In this document: positions 6,711 to 10,407 of the stretch, one piece after another | Layout: each line of letters starts with the position of its first letter | How positions within the stretch are numbered: the first letter of the stretch is position 1 | Notes under the pieces: model-generated | The model's input: only the letters and a program-made list of their open reading frames with translations | Told to the model about the DNA's origin: nothing | The model's database searches: none | Assembly (NCBI GenBank): GCA_028565635.1 | Contig: JAOXYB010063990.1 | Span: 1-10,407, forward strand | From: Phoronis ovalis | Taxonomy: Eukaryota > Phoronida > Phoronidae | DNA: 10,407 bases | Direction of reading: 5' to 3' | Program-made: the position numbers and the translations under genes

Positions 6711-9700
6711 CTAAAATAACAAAAGGCACAATTAGTTTGACCTTTGGACTAATTCGGGGGACTAATACCATTTCTGAAATACAAGGAAATTCAGAATAAT
6801 AATGCTCATTTATAAAGCAAAGTGGTTGACAATTGCTCATTGTTTAGAACAGTCTAGTGTGAGTAATTTTATCAGTAAGATATTTAGAAAGACAATACCA
6901 TTTAAATAAAATAAGAACATTTGTCAATCTCAAATTAGTTGACCAGGTAGTTAAGTTAACATGGCGGCAGTAAGAACATGGATATGTAAAATTTGTAAAT
7001 CCTTAGTTCCAAAGGGTTTTTGCTAGAGGCGTGTTTGCAATTAAAAATTATTTTAAAAATGAACATGTGCTTTGTATGTATTTTTGCACTTATGCCAAAT
7101 ATTTCATTATTTTAGTATAAAGAATCAGTGAATGCTTATTGTCCACACTTGGCAGGTGTGGCATAACAGCTCCGCAAGCCAAGTTTATGAGCAGTAAAAC
7201 AATATACTTCCATTACGTTAACATATCAACACTGGGTGAATAGCATGTTCAAGTCTGCTTACCTGTGCACTCAGTTTTCTAATGTTAAGTTCTTTATTTC
7301 TCAACACCGACTCATAATGTTGTTTTATCTTATTTTTCTCCTTCCTTTCTTCATCAAAATTACTTTGAAATTCGTGAAGCTACAATACAAAATAGAACAA
7401 TATGCATCTGCCCCAAAATAATATTTAATCACTCTGTTACACTCTTTATTGATAACCAAGAAAATTCAGTGTTCCTTCAAGGAGAGACTTTCATAATATT
7501 TCATCCTCTTACAGCTCCTTTTGTGCATTTCGCAAGACAACATCATTGTCTTCTAGAGAAGTTAACACTTGTTTGACTAACAAGAATTGTCCTGGTTCAC
7601 TAGCCCATTTTTCAGACCAGAGTACTAAGTTGAGTAAATGAGTCTAGTCCATCTCGTGATTTTTTACGTATCACATTATAATAGTAATGATAGGAATGAA
7701 AATACAGTAAGACAACTAAATTGCAAGCACAATGACATCCACTGCCACTTACCAGTGCAGTTGCTACAAAAGTCTAACAGCTAACAACCAAACAAACTCT
7801 GATATTATCAAACACAGCAATTAAAACTGTTGATGAATAAGCAATACGATTATTTTCTTGTGAACTGTTAAAAACGTGAAGTAAGTAGGGGAAGTAGATT
7901 AATGACTCTTATTACCTGTTACACCAGACATTGTAGGGTGTAATAATAATTTATCCAGCAATAAATAATTATTTAATTAGCATTTTTATTTCGAGTACAT
8001 TTAAACTTTTTAAATCAACAAATATTTCTCAAACTGAATTTGAAAAAAGGAGAAATACACCTTGACGATAACATGGTTGTATGTGCATGGCTTTAACTTG
8101 CACATTTAAGTTCATACCTGAGCCGTTAGAAAGACATTTTCATCTTTTCTTTGAATATTCTCTTTTGTGAGTCGTTCAACATCTTTTTTTGTTTCTTCAC
8201 TAGTAGCAAACAGTTTCTAAAAATTAATGCAAATAACTATAAACACCAAGAACAATGAAACTGGGTTTAAAACTACAAGAAGATCCTGAAATTTGACATC
8301 AATATTTTATTTCCAGTAAATACCTCTTCGATTAATGATTTATTTCTGGTGTTAAACATCTAATAATTATTTCAATTCTTATGCAATCTCAGGAGCAAAA
8401 ACATACAAACAAGGTCTTCACAAACTAATAAGTAATGGTAGTTTTATAACATGTATTCTATACTTTTGAACATACATACTAGTAAGACTGGAATACATTT
8501 TATGATTTCAAAAGTGTCAAATACATACTGAAAACACATTTTTCCATTCATGGTTACTCCTAGTTTCTTTTGCCAGTCTCTGTTGAAGTTCTTGTATTTC
8601 GTCTGCTACTAAACTCTCTGGCCTTTTCATAGAAATGCCTTCAACCTAGAAATTAAGTTATGATACAACTGTCAATTGCAGTAATAGCACCTCTCAAAAA
8701 AATAGTCATCTTATAAGGTAGAAGATAATGTTTGACCCTTCATCATAAAAGGGTTGCTCGGTTAAATATTAGCCAGGGGGACTTGAAAATAATTATAATT
8801 ATGAGGAAAAGGATTATATATTATTAAAGGTAGAGGTGGTACAATAAGTTTGTATAAGTGGTGACTTTGTTTGAATTATGGGTAGGAGTGATAAAAATTC
8901 CATGTCCACCCCTTCTTGGTGATTTGTCTTGCAACAATCATATAGAACAGACTCACTGAAATACTTGTAATATTCAGTATTGCAAAGTTTAAAGTTACTA
9001 CAATATTGCATCAATCCACAACTGATGAGAAATGTGATAACAATGGGCAAAACATCAGAATCATTTGCCCTTGATCCTGGATGCAACAATCATTATGAAG
9101 TTCATACACGCGGTGTTTTACTATTCAACAGCATTTCATCATTCAGAGTTTGTTGATTGTCAAAATACATTATAGTTCTTAAAAGAATACCTGCTCAGTA
9201 AGTACTCCTGGTTTGTTCTGGTACTGTTGTAGTTCTTCTTTAAGTTGTGAAACTTCTTCCATCAATGTCAATTTTTCATCCTCAAGTGTTTTAACTTTTT
9301 CTAAAGAGCTACGTAACATCGGTTCTTTCACCTTTGAGACATATTCAAGTTTAACATTCTGCAAATTATTGAACGAGTTAGTACTTGAATAGCAAGATAT
9401 ATATACTTATCTAGTAAAAACATAATGCTAAGTGCAAGATTTGCATGCGATACTATACAAATTGGCAGAATAACAACTTATTTTTAAAAGTACTTAAAAG
9501 TATCTTTACATATGTTCCAGTAGCTGCACTCATTCTAAAGTATTCAAATTTAAATTGTATGTTATAGTAGATCACTACTAGGTAGCAAATGTTTGTATAA
9601 GCATACAGTAAAATAATTAATTGGCTGGTATTTTTTGGTGTTCCTCTTTGTAACAATCTTAAGAAAAATATAAAAATTGCATTCATCTTTTTAGCAATCC

Positions 9701-10016
9701 TACAATCAGTAATAATTACATTTTATATTCTTTCTACTAGTATAGTAATAAACACTTTTCTTTTTTAAATTAAAATTAAGCTTGACAATCATAAACACTT
9801 CCTGTTTACAAATACAGTGCTTATTTAAAAAACATACTTCAATTTATTAAAGTTTTATTCTTTTGTTACCTTTTGCAGTAAATCAGCTGTGTTAATGGAT
9901 GGTTCACGATCATTGGATAAATCTTTTATTGCTGTTTGTAGGTTTTCTGTTTGAATTTTGGTCTTTTCGAGATCTTTCTGTAGTCCTTCTACTATATCCT
10001 TGTGTTCCCCAATATG
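6501..10016 (-). CDS. NEMO/optineurin-type coiled-coil protein with UBAN-like motif and C-terminal zinc finger (3' part, 6 exons)
   Basis: Spliced on the minus strand: 10016-9870, 9358-9191, 8645-8529, 8216-8118, 7379-7263, 6710-6501. All junctions are GT-AG and all introns phase 0; 285 residues end in TAA 6503-6501. Residues 1-215 are mostly Glu/Lys/Gln/Leu-rich coiled coil. Residues 174-194 contain L-T-A-Q-L-H-E-F-Q-S-N-F-D-E-E-R-K, which aligns without gaps to the UBAN region of NEMO and optineurin. The zinc finger is C263-x2-C266-x12-H279-x3-C283, the same spacing as in NEMO and optineurin, and the protein stops two residues later, as those do. Known family role: reading linear or K63 ubiquitin chains in NF-kB signalling (NEMO) or TBK1-linked signalling and autophagy (optineurin). 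Which of the two this is cannot be settled without the N-terminus. Oddity: the key UBAN Asp is Asn184 here. Confidence 0.82.
6711..7262 (-). other. Last intron of the NEMO/optineurin-like gene
   Basis: GTAAGC to TAG on the minus strand, 552 nt. It holds the hairpin at 7147-7184 and a 21-codon plus-strand ATG frame at 6961-7026, judged chance. Confidence 0.7.
7147..7184. repeat. Inverted repeat / potential hairpin, GC-richer than surroundings
   Basis: acttggc (7147-7153) and gccaagt (7178-7184) are perfect 7-bp arms. Overlapping them, ccacac and gtgtgg (7143-7148, 7155-7160) form a second possible hairpin. The patch is intronic for the minus-strand gene. It could be a transposon remnant; no tRNA fold was recognised. 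Confidence 0.3.
7263..7379 (-). CDS. NEMO/optineurin-like gene, UBAN exon
   Basis: 117 nt, 39 codons, acceptor TATTGTAG/CTTC, donor CAG/GTAAGC. It encodes L-H-E-F-Q-S-N-F-D-E-E-R-K-E-K-N-K and then more coiled coil, L-R-N-K-E-L-N-I-R-K-L-S-A-Q. The F-Q-S-N-F-D-E-E-R block lines up with Y-K-A-D-F-Q-A-E-R of human NEMO. The Phe and Glu-Arg of the core are kept, while Asp is Asn, Tyr is Phe, and the following Arg-Glu is Lys-Asn. UBAN dimers bind Met1- or Lys63-linked ubiquitin in the known members; binding here is doubtful. Confidence 0.88.
7445..7450 (-). terminator. Candidate intronic poly(A) signal
   Basis: AATAAA on the minus strand about 60 nt after the TAA of the putative alternative exon, followed by a GTGTAACAGAGTG stretch. 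It is correctly placed for intronic polyadenylation, but AATAAA is common by chance in DNA this AT-rich. Confidence 0.3.
7513..7624 (-). CDS. Putative alternative exon in the intron before the UBAN exon
   Basis: The minus-strand frame is open from 7643 down to TAA 7511-7509. An acceptor (tttactcaacttag) is just right of 7624 and a perfect GTAAGA donor overlaps the TAA. The frame reads L-W-S-E-K-W-A-S-E-P-G-Q-F, then L-T-S-L-E-D-N-D-V-V-L-R-N-A-Q-K-E-L, charged and helix-like as expected of this protein and unlike the surrounding intron. With GT-AG sites its phases (in 1, out 2) do not fit the flanking phase-0 exons. It may be an alternative last exon ending at the TAA, a cassette needing an unusual junction, or a decayed exon. 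Confidence 0.4.
7753..7780 (-). other. Possible 28-nt microexon
   Basis: On the minus strand a T/G-rich acceptor (gtttggttgttag) is followed by 28 nt and a perfect GTAAGT donor. Entering in phase 0 from exon 8118-8216 it reads L-L-D-F-C-S-N-C-T and leaves in phase 1, exactly what the acceptor at 7625-7626 would need for the open block 7624-7513. The peptide is not coiled-coil-like, so this is a splice-logic candidate only. Confidence 0.2.
8118..8216 (-). CDS. NEMO/optineurin-like gene, exon leading into UBAN
   Basis: 99 nt, 33 codons, acceptor TTTTTAG/AAAC, donor CAG/GTATGA. It encodes K-L-F-A-T-S-E-E-T-K-K-D-V-E-R-L and ends D-E-N-V-F-L-T-A-Q. The terminal L-T-A-Q matches L-K-A-Q just before the UBAN core of NEMO, supporting a direct splice to 7379-7263. 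Phase 0 at both ends. Confidence 0.87.
8217..8528 (-). other. Intron of the NEMO/optineurin-like gene
   Basis: GTATGT to TAG on the minus strand, 312 nt, AT-rich, nothing recognisable. Confidence 0.7.
8529..8645 (-). CDS. NEMO/optineurin-like gene, coiled-coil exon
   Basis: 117 nt, 39 codons, acceptor TTTCTAG/GTTG, donor TCA/GTATGT. It encodes V-E-G-I-S-M-K-R-P-E-S-L-V-A-D-E-I-Q-E-L and then Q-Q-R-L-A-K-E-T-R-S-N-H-E-W-K. Phase 0 at both ends, so the helix continues into the next exon. Confidence 0.85.
8646..9190 (-). other. Intron of the NEMO/optineurin-like gene
   Basis: GTATTC to TAG on the minus strand, 545 nt. It includes a less AT-rich stretch (8700-9110) with a 91-codon minus-strand frame that has no fitting splice sites or domain. 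A small hairpin acccttcatcataaaagggt lies near 8737-8756. Confidence 0.65.
9191..9358 (-). CDS. NEMO/optineurin-like gene, coiled-coil exon
   Basis: 168 nt, 56 codons, acceptor TTTGCAG/AATG, donor CAG/GTATTC. It encodes N-V-K-L-E-Y-V-S-K-V-K-E-P and then L-E-K-V-K-T-L-E-D-E-K-L-T-L-M-E-E with clear heptads, ending G-V-L-T-E-Q. Phase 0 at both ends. Confidence 0.88.
9359..9869 (-). other. Intron of the NEMO/optineurin-like gene
   Basis: GTAACA to CAG on the minus strand, 511 nt, AT-rich. The open frame 9453-9686 is low-complexity and hydrophobic, judged chance. Confidence 0.7.
9870..10016 (-). CDS. NEMO/optineurin-like gene, most upstream exon in window
   Basis: 147 nt, 49 codons, acceptor TTTCAG on the minus strand just right of 10016, donor AAG/GTAACA at 9869. 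It encodes H-I-G-E-H-K-D-I-V-E-G-L-Q-K-D-L-E-K-T-K and a second Leu-patterned stretch, a coiled coil interrupted by R-E-P-S-I-N. Phase 0 at both ends. Earlier exons must lie beyond the right edge; none was convincing between 10017 and 10407. Confidence 0.82.
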
Positions 10017-10407
10017 CTGAAATGAAGTAAACAATTTAGAATTGTATAAATAGTATAAATAATTAGCCATTTCCACCGAGGATCACGGGACGTATGATGA
10101 AGTGTTCAGGGATAAATGATTTGTTCATCAAGACCAGTGTATCATCTCAACAACACAGTCAGCTAAATCCGTTTTCAAGTATGCTTCCATGCAGAATATT
10201 ACAAAGTAATGACACATAATTACAGAAAATATTTCACAGGATTTTGAAGGCAACTTTGTTATATCTTAAAACAAGGCAATGACGATAGAGAAATCATCAT
10301 TGTAAGCTGCTTAAATAGGTAATGAAAATTACCTTGACCTCGATATTGAAATTTACATTTGACCTTGGCACTAAGTTGTATGTAACAATTGGGTCTAAGG
10401 TCATGAT
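10017..10407 (-). other. Partial intron at the right edge
   Basis: It ends in an acceptor on the minus strand next to 10016; its donor is outside the window or unrecognised. Apart from the AGGTCA-rich repeat at the edge, nothing was recognised. Confidence 0.5.
10333..10403. repeat. AGGTCA/TGACCT-rich dispersed repeat fragment at the window edge
   Basis: Three TGACCT-type half-sites (TGACCT at 10334-10339, TGACCTT at 10360-10366, and AGGTCA on the plus strand at 10398-10403) within 70 bp of otherwise AT-rich sequence. Strings such as accttgacct are typical of highly repeated mollusc intronic sequence. The repeat probably continues beyond the window. Confidence 0.45.

Larger units (their letters stand above)
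7380..8117 (-). other. Intron before the UBAN exon, with candidate alternative exons
   Basis: GTATGA to TAG on the minus strand, 738 nt if the alternative blocks at 7753-7780 and 7513-7624 are skipped. The direct splice is phase 0 and gives L-T-A-Q joined to L-H-E-F, as expected from NEMO. Confidence 0.7.

Noticed and set aside
6961-7026. Plus-strand ATG in good context starting M-A-A-V-R-T-W-I-C-K-I-C-K, 21 codons
   Set aside because: Too short, antisense inside an intron, with no convincing donor in frame to continue it. The C-x2-C is probably chance.
7147-7184. tRNA-like or tRNA-derived SINE reading of the hairpin patch
   Set aside because: No B-box-like GGTTCGAATCC, no cloverleaf arms and no A-rich tail could be found.
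7235-7421. Plus-strand open frame opposite the UBAN exon
   Set aside because: Antisense shadow of the well-supported minus-strand exon 7379-7263.
8814-9089. 91-codon minus-strand open frame between two exons
   Set aside because: No acceptor or donor that fits the phase-0 neighbours, no coiled-coil pattern and no recognised domain. Likely intronic, perhaps repeat-derived.
9453-9686. 77-codon minus-strand frame with hydrophobic stretches
   Set aside because: Phe/Ile/Leu/Tyr-rich as expected of translated AT-rich intron; it interrupts the coiled coil and has no fitting splice sites.
10332-10407. Minus-strand open frame M-T-L-D-P-I-V-T-Y-N followed by a GTAATT donor, a possible upstream exon
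   Set aside because: It lies entirely within the AGGTCA-type repeat, does not look like the coiled coil that follows, and no acceptor can be seen because the window ends. Retained only as repeat.

Overview
This is a window of animal nuclear DNA. It is AT-rich and has no long ORFs, but both strands carry short coding blocks with GT-AG boundaries that join in frame. A bivalve or other mollusc is the best guess. The grounds are intronic repeats made of AGGTCA/TGACCT half-sites at the right edge and an inverted-repeat element with a tandem-repeat core at 2406-2754, both of which resemble mollusc repeats as I know them. No rRNA, tRNA, CRISPR or prokaryotic feature was seen.

Left half (1 to about 6000, + strand): the 3' part of a gene for a major facilitator superfamily (MFS) transporter. 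Eight exons (346-422, 894-1053, 1652-1675, 2227-2293, 2876-2983, 3587-3741, 4158-4258, 5271-5441) join without a frame break into 286 C-terminal residues ending at TGA 5439-5441. The protein carries roughly TM5-TM12, an MFS motif A (G-V-L-S-D-K-I-R-K-R-K) and a polar V-D-F-A-L-V-M-D-V-L-P segment. One exon is a 24-nt, frame-preserving microexon in the central loop. A poly(A) signal lies at 5975-5980. The 5' exons are outside the window.

Right half (about 6390 to 10016, - strand): the 3' part of a coiled-coil gene of the NEMO (IKBKG)/optineurin type. Six exons (10016-9870, 9358-9191, 8645-8529, 8216-8118, 7379-7263, 6710-6501) give 285 residues: a long coiled coil, a UBAN-like ubiquitin-binding motif, and a C-terminal C-x2-C-x12-H-x3-C zinc finger ending two residues before the stop. 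The UBAN motif has Asn where the ubiquitin-contacting Asp of NEMO and optineurin is expected, and Phe in place of the NEMO Tyr. All five introns are phase 0, so every internal exon could be skipped without a frameshift.

The intron just before the UBAN exon holds a protein-like open block (7513-7624, open to 7643). It ends in a stop overlapping a donor site and is followed by its own AATAAA, so it may be an alternative last exon giving a product without UBAN and zinc finger. The two genes are tail to tail about 1.06 kb apart, and nothing suggests a shared pathway. The exon models come from reading splice sites and frames by eye; no transcript or database support was available.
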